Part shown: positions 1-9,361 of the stretch, piece after piece
How positions within the stretch are numbered: position 1 is the stretch's first letter
How the letters are laid out: the number at the start of each line of letters is the position of its first letter
DNA from: Hyphochytrium catenoides
Lineage: Eukaryota; Sar; Hyphochytriomycetes; Hyphochytriales; Hyphochytriaceae
DNA: 34,336 nt
Reading direction: 5' to 3'
Assembly: GCA_900088475.1 (NCBI GenBank)
Contig: FLMG01000604.1
Coordinates: 1-34,336, forward strand
Position numbers and translations under genes: made by a program
Notes under the pieces: generated by a model
The model's database searches: none
Seen by the model: only the letters and a program-made list of their open reading frames with translations
What the model was told of the DNA's origin: nothing

Positions 1-714
1 GGGGCTAAAGTAATAGGGAGCACCGGTAGTGAGATATTCAGTAGAGTATTTCTATGAACCTGTCCAGAGTACTCTGGTCAGTGAGTGACAAGGACACAAG
101 AGAGGCCCACTCTGGCCTGGAGGAGGAACAGTATTGGAACAGTGTAAGCAGTTTTCCTAAGCCATACCTCAACTTGGCGGAGCTTCTTTAGGGAAGTGGG
201 TGGGCGAGTAAAGTGGAGCTCATCGTCTACCTCACTACCTCCACCCTAAAGCTACCCGAAAAGCCCACCCACCTAGAGCGTTTGGCACTTAGGGGTAGGG
301 AGGGTGAGTACCCCACAAACCCCTTCATTGTAGGAGGACTCAGGGGTAGCAAGTGCTTCTCCTCCCCATAGGGCTTGGTACGTGGTACTTCTGTGTACAA
401 CTCTATAGACGGAAGTGTGCAAACACCAAAACACAAAAATAGCAATAAAAATCTATGCCTTGATTATCATTATCTAAGGCCTTGTGTGAAACACTCTATA
501 ACTTACCCACAAAAACTAAAGGTGCGAAGAAAGAAAGGAAAATAGGGTCCCTTTTATTTTCTAAAACTTGCTGTGGGCACCTACTCCTAACTCCCTACTC
601 TGGCACAGTTGTACGAGTACTTGTACTTGTACCTTCTTGGGAGCGATGTGATGATGGGGTGCAGAACGGGAAAGTTCACACAGATAGAGTTCCCTGTAGC
701 GGCGATAACTAGTG
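1..714. other. Left-edge stretch without a supported gene
   Basis: I find no convincing coding segment here. The open frames on both strands are short, begin at arbitrary codons, and have neither family motifs nor clean splice partners. The stretch around 430-480 is A/T-rich. It may hold the 3' end or flank of a gene outside the window, but nothing in the sequence proves that. Confidence 0.4.
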
Positions 715-954
715 CTAGACTAATCTAGGGTCCCTTTTAACGATTATTGGGGCTGATATTAGTCCAAGCTTCTGATTGATGGAGCTTCTCATCTGCCCTT
801 CTGGCACACGAAGCACACCCCTGACAGGGTCATTCTTGATTCTTGATGGAACTTCAAGATTTGCAGCAAGATCACGCTCAACAGGTTTTTTATTAACAAG
901 CGGCGTTTTTCTACCAGCTGTACTCTGGCGTGTTATCTCCCATTGCATTAGCAT
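715..954 (-). CDS. Small hypothetical protein, divergent from PDAT
   Basis: This 79-codon open frame on the minus strand begins at an ATG whose first base is 954 and ends at TAG (717-715). Its codons are rich in purine-first triplets, as in the surer genes of this window, and the product is basic, with a Lys/Arg-rich first third. I do not recognise it. It would be transcribed away from PDAT, whose ATG lies only 65 bp off. An alternative spliced form is possible: a donor near 991 and an acceptor near 915 would join the C-terminal part to an exon antisense to PDAT exon 1, giving a hydrophobic N-terminus. The start is therefore uncertain and the whole call is tentative. Confidence 0.3.
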   Translation of the reverse strand: MLMQWEITRQSTAGRKTPLVNKKPVERDLAANLEVPSRIKNDPVRGVLRVPEGQMRSSINQKLGLISAPIIVKRDPRLV

Positions 955-1019
955 TAGTAAGATTCTTGCCACATCCCTGATACCACGGCTTACGAGAGGA
1001 AGGAGATTCCGGAGGAGCA

Positions 1020-4003
1020 ATGACCAGGAGAAAGAGCAGACATGAGGATAGAGAAGAAGTACACGCACGTGGTAGTCCGAGTGATGGCGAGGATGCCATA
1101 GATACGACAAACTTTCTACCCATTCCGCGAGGGAAACAGCTTTCAGAACCCAGAAGTAGAAAGAAGCTCAGCGATGGAAAGAAGGAGCAGGATCATGAAC
1201 TACCTCCTAAGGGTTCTACAATGCAGGTGCAACAGCGAACGCGAGCGCCGATTATGGCAGGTACGAGTCACGTGCCTAGCTACCTTCTCCCGTGAGCTAA
1301 CACCCGGTTATCACTTCACAGGCTTCTTGCTTGGAATAGTGGCTGCTATAATGGCAGTACAGCTTGGTCTTGTCATGGTAGACGAGCGTGGGTATCAGAC
1401 AACGATGGAAGTTCTGCAGCATAGGATACAGGAGGTGGCCACAAATATTCCGCAGCTATTAGGGAACATGTCTAAAGAGGACATACTTGGGGTGAGCACT
1501 GTATTCCACAGTCCTCCGTACACCATCTCTAAGAAGTGTTCGCTGCGTAGCTCTACTATTCCACGTTTGACAAGATTCAGGGTGATCTCAACGAGACTGC
1601 CATATCTATTAGGGATTACTTTGAGAGTCTGACTCCGACAGTAACGGTGGGGTTAGACTAGTGGCTGAAAAGCACTCATTACCTGCTAAGACGCGCTTCG
1701 TCTAGGAGAGGCCTGGGGAGCGTTTAAGCTCCAAGCTACATGCGAAACACTCGCTGTTTTTCATGCCAGGACTTACAAGTACGCGTTTAGAGTTGTGGCA
1801 GCACAAGCAGTGCGCAAAGGGACTATTTAGAGCTCCTGTTTGGAGCACGGCTAGAATGGCAGGCCACTTTTTACTAAATCAAGTAGGTGGTCTACATCAC
1901 AACTTAGATGAGCATCCGATCAATCTCTTCTCTTCAGAATTGCTGGCTGGAGCATCTAAAGCTCAACACCACCACTGGGCTAGACCCTGAGGGCATAAAG
2001 GTTCGACCTGCTGAAGGCATCCGCGCGGCAGACTTTGTGGTCGGGGATCAAAGCTCAGGAGGTTACTGGGTTTGGGGCAAGGTCATCGAAAATTTGGCCG
2101 ACATAGGCTATGATGCCAATCTCATGTAGGATGCCCTTACTTCCGGCGAGAACTGCAGCTGGTTTGAATGGTTTCTTGCAGGCGTATGGTGGCCTATGAT
2201 TGGCGATTAGGTTTTCAAGCCCTCGAAAAGCGAGACAGACTTTTTACGAGGATGAAAACGGAGATTGAGATGGAAGTGAGAACCACTGGCCACAAGGTAG
2301 CTGCCTCCCTCAACGATGTGCTTTCACGATGCTGAGAAAGAATTTTTCAGATTGTGGCCATTGGTCACTCTAACGGAGTACTCTGCTGGCACTACTTTAT
2401 GAAATGGGCAGAGAGTGAGAACGGTGGTAAAGGGGGCACTAAGTGGGTTGCCGATCATGTTCATGCCTTCATAAATGTTGGAGGACCAATGCTGGGTGTG
2501 CCAAAGGCGGTAAGTTAAACTTAGTATCACAATCAAGTCTCAAAGTTGGGGTGTACAATGCTTACAGCATGTCTGGCAGGTGAGTGCTCTACTATCAGGG
2601 GAGACCAAGGATACAGCGAACTTGGGCCTGCTTCAAAGCATTCTAGACTTCAAGTTCTCCCCACCAGCAAGAAGGGAGCTCTTCAGGAGCTGGTTTAGGT
2701 GAGATTCAATAGCAAGGGGATCAGCTTCTCACCCAGCAAAGGTCAAGAAACTGTTCTCTGACAGCCATGTCCTTACTGTAAACAGCGTAGGAACTATGAT
2801 GCCTCGTGGTGGCAATAGGGTGTGGGGATATCCAGATGAGCCTGCGGTGGACGACCCTCGGGTACTATGAACCACTGTGAGACTTACCAATGTAGACTCT
2901 GATTAAGCTGCATGTCTACTGCGGAACAAGACCTCTGACAGCGAAGATTTGAAACAATTATCCGGACTAATAGTTTCGTTCACCGATGGCTCCAGCCCTA
3001 ATATGACGGTAGAGGAGGCCCAGGACTTTATCATTAAGAATTCCTCGAAGGGCTCGGTAAGGGGTCAAGCACCTCATAAGGAATAGTGGTTTGTCTTTAT
3101 AAGGCTTATCGCTCTCTTGTAGGGGATGTCTCTGCTTATGGAGACTGTAGAACTGGGGCTATGGAAAGCGTCCAAGAATGATGACCCACGAACTTGGTCC
3201 AATCCTTTGGCCTCAGCACTACCCTATGCCCCTGAAATGAAGTATTATTGCGTCTACGGCGTCAGCAACCCAACGGAACGGGCCTATTTTTATCGGGCCA
3301 ACCCGAGCTTCCAGGAGGTTGTTCGAGAGAGTGAGTATCCGGAGTCCAGAGACACTTCCACACCGAGGGCTTCGATCCTTGACTCAGAAGTCCCATTTCT
3401 GATCGACTCGACGGTAGATAAACCGCCTCACATTCGGTAGGTAGTGAAGCATCCACCCCTGGTTCTTATGGCGGTCTTTGCTTTTCGACGCCATTTCACA
3501 TATGTTTATGTGTTGATCTATCGTGCAAATAGGCGTGGAGTCTTGTATGCTGACGGCGACGGTACAGTTCCCCTCTTAAGCTTGGGCTATATGTGCTCAT
3601 CTGGTTGGAAAAATAAGCGATACAACCCAGCCAACATGCAGGTGAAGTATGCACTTTAACAGCCCACAGAAAGATGTTAGAGGCTCAGGCTACGTGCTCG
3701 CAGGTGAAAAGCATAGAACTCAAGCATGAGCCACTACCAATCTTCCTGGACCCGAGAGGAGGGCCGAAAACCTCTGACCATGTAGACATTATGGGAAACC
3801 ACGAGGTGAGCACATTCGTATAATCTGCAGTTATGCGCTATCACGATGTTACTGATCCTATGTGGCAGCTCATTGAGGTGATTCTTCGAGTGGCGGCCGG
3901 AGCTGATGATGACGTGAAAGAGAAGACAATTTCTGAAATTGATGCTATCGCAGCTCGCATAGATCTAGACAACGACTCGCGTCATTGGCGTAAACCTCAA
4001 TAA
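1020..4003 (+). CDS. PDAT: Phospholipid:diacylglycerol acyltransferase (PDAT)
   Basis: PDAT moves a fatty acid from the sn-2 position of a phospholipid to diacylglycerol, making triacylglycerol at the endoplasmic reticulum. Fourteen exons join in frame: 1020-1260, 1322-1491, 1551-1646, 1706-1882, 1938-2125, 2182-2296, 2351-2509, 2580-2698, 2786-2861, 2931-3056, 3123-3436, 3533-3641, 3704-3805 and 3869-4003, for 708 aa. A basic cytosolic N-terminus of about 80 residues precedes one membrane segment (FLLGIVAAIMAVQLGLV, ~82-98), the usual PDAT topology. Family landmarks follow: GLDPEGIKVRPAEG, GYWVWGKVIENLADIGYD, VAYDWRLGFQ, the nucleophile motif GHSNG (Ser336), NVGGPMLGVPKA, YADGDGTVPLLSLGYMC (acid near 601-603) and SDHVDIMGN (His656). 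The elbow reads GHSNG where most PDATs have HSMG. All three catalytic positions are present, so it looks functional. Some exon 3 and exon 10 edges could shift by a few codons. Confidence 0.93.
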
Positions 4004-4103
4004 AGGGTCCATCTTGTAACTGTAAAGGAGGTGCTTTTACTGATTGGAGTTCAGACTAGCCTTTAAGAGTTGTTCAGCGGCGAGGTATCTTGCCAGAGAT
4101 ACC

Positions 4104-4135
4104 GCAAGATTGGCACTACGCAAGATTGGCACTAC
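4104..4135. repeat. Perfect 16-bp tandem duplication
   Basis: GCAAGATTGGCACTAC occurs twice back to back (4104-4119 and 4120-4135). It lies about 100 bp past the PDAT stop codon, in presumed 3' untranslated or intergenic DNA. A recent slippage or duplication event is the simplest reading. Confidence 0.95.
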
Positions 4136-4384
4136 AACTGCGCTTGTCTGATTCGCATAGGAACCTGTAAGGTCACAGCTCATCCTCAACGAAGGACTAT
4201 TCTGAAGATGGTGCTCCACGGACCAGGAAACCGAAACTCTTCCAATACTTGTCTTCAAAGGTTCTGGCGAATCAACCAGGTTAGATTATAAGCGGTCGAC
4301 AAGCATCATCTGGTTCGAGTCATCTTCCCCCTGCGCGAGCTTCAAATCCGCAGAGGGTCTGAGACTTATGTAGATGATAGTCCG

Positions 4385-4588
4385 AACCAATGTCTACCTG
4401 ACCAGTGTCTACCTGAACGATCAGTGTCTGCCTGAGTTAAGTGTACCTGATCAGTGTCTATCTAAACGATCAGTGCCTGCCTGAGCGTTCGCCTACCTGA
4501 CCAGTGTCTACCTGACTTGCCTGAGAGGTCTACCTGACCAATGTCTACCTGAAGGACCAGTGTCTGCCTGAGAGGTCTGGTCTGCCAG
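4385..4588. repeat. Imperfect tandem repeat, core TGTCTACCTGA
   Basis: About a dozen degenerate copies of an 11-bp core, TGTCTACCTGA or TGTCTGCCTGA, follow one another at 13-20-bp spacing, often linked by CCAG or ACGATCAG. Copies are shortened or mutated (GTGTACCTGA, GTCTATCTAA, CTTGCCTGA), so this is an ageing minisatellite. It sits between the PDAT stop and the start of the FYVE/SYLF gene. No long frame runs through it on either strand. Confidence 0.85.
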
Positions 4589-5093
4589 GTCACACACTAC
4601 TCAAGAAGCATCACAAGCATCACAGATCACAAGGGAAGAGTTTCTACCAGCTCCGAGCTACTAACAATAAAACACATCCTCAAACCTTGGAGTTTGCTCT
4701 CTTCCACTTTCAGCCCCTGGGGGATGCCTGTTAGCTGCTGGCATCTGATTCCTATTTACCCTGTAAATAATAGAGAGAGGCCCCACAACCTGCTTGACTT
4801 TGAGAAAGAGACCAGAAGCAACAGAAGAGTGAGAAGAAGCGGGGCTGATCACGAAGAAGAAGCTAGGGCTGACAGAGAAAGGAAGAGCCGAGCTCGGGAC
4901 GGCGACTAAAAGCTCAGGACATCGTATCCATGAGAGTGAGCCTCTAAAACCTGCTACCTGAGCTTCTGGATCATCCATAGCTCGTGTAGGATCGACTGCA
5001 CGAGCTTCGAATAAAGTCGGCCGTCACAGTCAATCACCTCACCTCTGAGCAAGAACTTTGGCAGAGTCGGACTCCAGGAAGATAGTCTCAGAA
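4589..5093. other. Intergenic and probable 5' leader of the FYVE/SYLF gene
   Basis: No firm gene. A short plus-strand frame ending at 4909 has a highly charged Arg/Glu/Asp tail and resembles low-complexity leader sequence rather than a conserved protein. The stretch probably holds the promoter and 5' untranslated region of the gene that starts at 5094. The first in-frame ATG there is 5094; the frame is open further upstream without an ATG. Confidence 0.4.
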
Positions 5094-7220
5094 ATGGCGA
5101 TATGCTCTGGATGTGGTTACGATGCGGGGACTATGAAGTTCTGCCCAGAGTGTGGGAACCGGATGACTTCGGTCGCCCCTCCGCCTCCTCCACCGCCACA
5201 GAGTCGCCAGGGCAGACCAGCATCGAGTTCAGCATCCAGAAAGAGTGATCCTCAAGCGCCTCCGCGGAAGATGAGGCCATCCTCAGCCCCCGCCCCTCCT
5301 CCTCCACCTCCTCCGCCTCCACGGCGATCATCCTTAAAGAGTACCGTCCCATCCCCTGCAACAGGGGAAGAGGCGCAAGCATTATATAAGTCCATCATCA
5401 AAAAGGTAGTGGCCTTTCTTACACACCATTTTAAATTTAGTTGCTCACGGACTCACATTGCGGTTCCATTGTATCTCATAGGTCCGAGCTAGCAGCGGAG
5501 GTGACGACCAAATAGTACAGAGTTTCAAGAGCGACTGCAAGCTGTACGGTCAAGGGAACCTTCCTGCAGCAGAATTCTATCAAAACTTAGTAAACAGTAT
5601 AGGCGAGGAAGAGACAGAAGACCTTTTCCCTGAGCTAGTCCGTCTTATACCAGACGAGGAGAAACGTGCGGCTCTTCTGGAGGAAAGTATAACCAGGCAG
5701 AAGCCCAAGAAGTCAGGTGAGGCTCACATTTTGCACATACGCTGAATTGGCGCTAATCAACCCTTGGCTAGTGCAATCGAGGACGTCATTCTCCTCCTTA
5801 AGGAACTCTTTCTCTTCAAAGCGCCTAGACTCTAAAAACTATGACGATGGGGGCCGACCATCCAGTCGACTTAGCACGAAAGGCCACTACCAGGATCATC
5901 CGACTTGTGATGTCTGTAATGCAAACTTTGACCTGATGGGAAAAAGACGACATCAATGTCGCATGTGCGCTTCTTTTGTGTGTGCGGGATGCAGTCCGGT
6001 TTTTCTTCTTATCCCGCCAGGACAGCAAGCAGACGGCGTGAAAGGTTACGACCCAGCTGTACCACAGCGAGTTTGTACCGTATGCGCGCCGCTTCTTCAC
6101 GAACATCAGGATTCGCTGCGGGCAACTTACGCGGCCTCAGAGAAAGATAACCCCCATGATGCCAAGCTGAGGTTGCACATTCCGTACTCGCGGTCGTTAG
6201 AGCAGGAGTGCCGAGACGCTGCAGACATTATCGGTAACTTCTTCAGGCAAGAATTGGGCTCAAACGTGGACAGGAAAATTCCTGTCAGCTTCCTTAAAAG
6301 AGCGAACGGGTTGGCCATCATGAAAATAGTCAAGGCAGGCTTCATCGTCTCGGGCAAGCTAGGAACAGGCAAGTAACGTGGCCATTCGTAGGAGCTCAGG
6401 GTCGCCTTTCCCATCTTTCACTTCCTGCAGGCGGGCGGTCCTTTCCGCCTGTGGTCTTATCGACCTACTGTCTAGAACTAACACTTTTCGCAACGCTTGA
6501 TATCAAAACTCTTTGATTTTGATAGGGCTTGTCATTTCAAAGTTACCGGATGGTTCGTGGTCAGCACCTTCAGCCATCGGTACGGCAGGGCTCAGTTGGG
6601 GCCTGATGGTTGGTGGCGAAATAGTGGAGCTGCTTATCATTTTGGGCAGCGAGGCTGCTGTAAAGGTTTTTCATAGAACTCAGGTACATTCTTTGACTGA
6701 CGTAGATAAATATCATACAAATGAGAGACCTTTGCGCTCAGGTTAACGTAGGCGGCGGGCTCGATGTGGCAGTCGGTCCGGTCGGGCGATCAGCTAGCGG
6801 AGGAGCAAGTGTAGGAAGAGGAGGCTTGGGCGTCAACTACAGCTACTCCCACGCAAGAGGACTCTACGCTGGCATCTCGCTGGATGGGGCTGTCATTATG
6901 ACTAGGGGGGACGTGAATAGAAAATTCTACGGTATGTCCGTGCACCTGTCACGGTTGTCGCACTAGCATTGATTTTTTTTTTTTCAGGACAAGATTTGGA
7001 GCCTGCTGATTTGCTAAGTGGACGAGTAGATTCTCCCCGAGCAGCGCAGCCTCTTTATGACGCTCTTGCTGCCGCGGAGGAGGGCATCGAAGACTTCCAA
7101 GACGAGCGGCGCCGAGCAAGAGAAGCTAAGGCTCTCTGCAGCATCTGCGAGTGCGACAACTACGTTGAAAGCTCGCTTCCTTTTGACAACAAGTGTAAGC
7201 TATGCAAGCACAAGCATTGA
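5094..7220 (+). CDS. FYVE zinc-finger and SYLF (DUF500/Ysc84-like) domain protein
   Basis: Six exons (5094-5405, 5482-5716, 5772-6368, 6526-6683, 6742-6931, 6988-7220) join to exactly 575 codons. Order of parts: an N-terminal zinc ribbon (CSGCG...CPECG, residues 4-25); two polyproline runs in a disordered Pro/Ser stretch; a short helical region with FYQNLVNSIG and LFPELVRLIPDEEKR; a FYVE-type finger from about 225 (CDVC, RRHQCRMC, CAGC, VCTVC), which typically binds PI3P on endosomes; the SYLF domain (~310-510; AIMKIVKAGF, LPDGSWSAPSAIGTAG, VGGGLDVAVGPVGRSA), which binds phosphoinositide membranes and actin in SH3YL1/Ysc84; and a C-terminal CSIC...CKLCKHKH zinc site. Intron 3 uses a GC donor (6369-6370), the only joint that keeps the SYLF motif in frame. 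The likely role is linking endosomal membrane to the cytoskeleton, by analogy. Confidence 0.9.
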
Positions 7221-7289
7221 AATAGCCTTGAAACTTCTCTGCAGTCAGACGTCCAATGCAACCCCGCAGGAGGGATTTGCGCTGCTTGT

Positions 7290-8530
7290 CTAGTGTTCGA
7301 TGGCATGAAGCATCTTGTAGCACTCGTCCATAGCACCTTCGACAACGAAAAGCATCGTTGGCTGCATCTTTATCCCTAAATATCTATACCACCTACCTCG
7401 AACTTTATCAGACGACAACGTAGTCAGACTCTCCATTCTCTTTTGCTCCTGCGCGTCATCCATAACCGGAGTACTGACTCCTATGCATCGTTCCACGTAA
7501 GAGCCCACCATGAACATCGTCTTCAAGTTCTTCCCCTTACCGCCCAGCCAAGGCTCATGATCAGCTCTGGCTGCTTGCGATTCGGGATTGGGTTCGGTAC
7601 TGGTATCCACTGCCTGTGTAAAATGGGCGTAATTTTGGAGGACGCCTCTCAGATTAATAACTTGCAAGTAGGGCCGATATGAACATGAGCACCTTGGTCA
7701 CTGCGAGTAGTTGTCCGTCTAGTAGTAGTAGCTGTGGCACTGCTGATAAGAGCGTATCAAGGTAGGCGCTGCCGTTGCAGACTGCAGATCATGGGCAAAC
7801 ATATTGATAAGCTATCACCCTAGGATGACCGCATCTCTTCCTACTTAGGCCTACCTGCGTTCCCTTTCAAGTTCAGCGAGGTCAGGCCCTTGAGCTGGGA
7901 GAGAGCATTAGCCAGTCGCGCAAGTGCTGCATCTTGCGCTTCCTCACCTTCCCAAGACGTTCTAGCTCTTTGATATCGGCTATGAGGTTGTTCTACCGTG
8001 GAAATGGACAGTTAGGGGATTGAAGTAAGGTGTATAAACAGATTCATACGCACTCTGATGTCAAGGACTTGGAGATCTGGTAGGCTCGGCAGATCCGCTG
8101 CAATGGCCAAAGAGACGGTGCCGGTAAGGCCCAAGCGTGCATTAGATTTTAAGTAACAGAAGTAGGGCCAAGCCGTACCAAGACTTTCCACTTGGTTGTT
8201 TGATAAGTCCAGCTCGGTCAGTCCCATGTGATGGTCTAAGCTCTCCAGCTGCTTAAACTGTCGGTCGTACCAAAAGTCAGAACCAATCGGAGCTCCCGAC
8301 ACTGGCAGGGGGATTAGCGTACTTTATTCCCAGCAAGACAAAGCCGACTAAGAGATGGGCATGTCTTCAATACGTCGGCTGTCTCCAAACCTGAAAATTG
8401 AGCGTTTAGAGGGATGCCAGACAAGCAGACAAGTCTCGACTGACACACCTCGTCCTTCCAGAGAGAGGTGAGTGATACTCTCCAGGTCATACTGTCCCGA
8501 GATCGCCTTTAAGCAGTCTTCGCTAAGCAT
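7290..8530 (-). CDS. LRRC61: Leucine-rich-repeat protein, LRRC61-like
   Basis: Eight exons (8530-8449, 8390-8323, 8248-8179, 8097-8054, 7992-7948, 7894-7855, 7781-7693, 7613-7290) close in frame at 253 aa, close to vertebrate LRRC61 in length. The N-terminus (LKAISGQYDLESITHLSLEG) matches the LRRC61 opening with its 'SLES' block. Repeats follow: LSRLCLAGNK, LTELDLSNNQVESL, LPDLQVLDIRNN and LTSLNLKGN. They end in an LRR-cap-like GNAVCNGSAYLDTLLSAVP...LLLLDGQ. The ~108-residue C-terminal tail is in one exon and unlike the repeats. LRRC61 has no settled biochemical function; short LRR proteins of this shape are often axonemal, which would suit the ciliary gene nearby, but that is inference. The stop codon lies 69 bp from the convergent FYVE/SYLF gene, so the 3' untranslated regions probably overlap. 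Confidence 0.85.
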
Positions 8531-8852
8531 GAGTCACCTTTAGAACCGAAGCCGAGCCGACATTAGCCGCTCGGTCAGAAGCTTGCTTTACGAGCTATGC
8601 GGCAAGGCGACGGCATGGGACAAACAAGGCCATTCATCAGCCTGCTGCTGGTACTCGCTGGCGATGTGGTCGTCAGAAGCAGCCTTGTGTCATCCAAGTC
8701 CAGGCTTCAAGAAGCTTTATGATAAAGATGAGGGAGTAGCCGCTAACGACCGTCTGAAGGAGAGTGTCGTTTGGCTTGACCGTTACTACCGTGTGACTGC
8801 TGATGCTCCCAAGAGAAGTCTCAAGCCCGCGGATGGTGGGCAAACCCTCTGA
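8529..8852 (+). CDS. Small basic hypothetical protein, possibly mitochondrial
   Basis: The part that looks surely coding is 8579-8650 joined to 8704-8852 across a 53-nt GT-AG intron. It gives a frame with KKLYDKDEGVAANDRLK and VVWLDRYYRVTADAPKR and stops at 8850-8852. No ATG lies in frame in those two exons. A four-base first exon (ATGA, 8529-8532) followed by a 46-nt intron would supply one in the correct phase and give 74 aa beginning MKACFTSYAARRRHG, which resembles a mitochondrial presequence. That donor (GTCACC) is weak, and the ATG would overlap the divergent LRRC61-like start within the same CATG. I do not recognise the product. The body is fairly credible; the start is a guess. Confidence 0.45.
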
Positions 8853-8864
8853 TTATTGATGGAC

Positions 8865-8885
8865 GAGCCCATAGATAATGGGCTC
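8865..8885. repeat. Perfect 8-bp inverted repeat with 5-nt loop
   Basis: GAGCCCAT, then AGATA, then ATGGGCTC forms an uninterrupted 8-bp stem. It begins 13 nt after the stop codon at 8850-8852, so it would lie in that gene's 3' untranslated region on the plus strand. It does not match the histone 3' stem-loop. A structure in the RNA is possible but unproven. Confidence 0.6.
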
Positions 8886-9361
8886 AAGAGTCAACAAAGG
8901 AAATAGCTCACATGGTTTACGTTGATCTTCTTTGCTTTACGCACCGAAGTGATTCGCTCCTGACTAGCCCTACCCTAGGAATCCCAGCGCCTCCATCTTA
9001 CAGCGGGAATCTACGTCTCTTAATCAACTCATGTCTCAAAGGGAGCTGATTGCCTGGCTTCAGTATTAGCGATGACTGATCGGCCAGCTAAGCCACAAAC
9101 CGGAGTTGTGAGTCTTTTGTCTGCCCACGTCCAGTGGTAAATAGTCTTCTATCGAGTGAAGCCAAATAGGAACTAGATAACATAAGCAAGGTCTAAGCAG
9201 ACCAGAGATACCAAGAGAGAAAAGCCTATGTCCTCCGAAAAAGCCCCAACTGAGAAGAGTCGGGGTCGGAAGATATAGCCGTGTCAATCTGAATGCTAGA
9301 AATAAATAGCTTGCCGTGTCCATTGGCCCAGAATCCCAAAGAGCCACTACTTCAGAACCAC
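8886..9361. other. Convergent intergenic region without a gene
   Basis: This separates the 3' end of the small plus-strand gene from the 3' end of the F-box coiled-coil gene. The 114-codon minus-strand frame crossing it is simply an off-frame run through the last F-box exon into downstream DNA. It has no motif and is not supported as a gene. Confidence 0.5.

Noticed and set aside
4661-4978. 105-codon minus-strand frame
   Set aside because: The composition mirrors a charged low-complexity plus strand; no motif and no splice partner.
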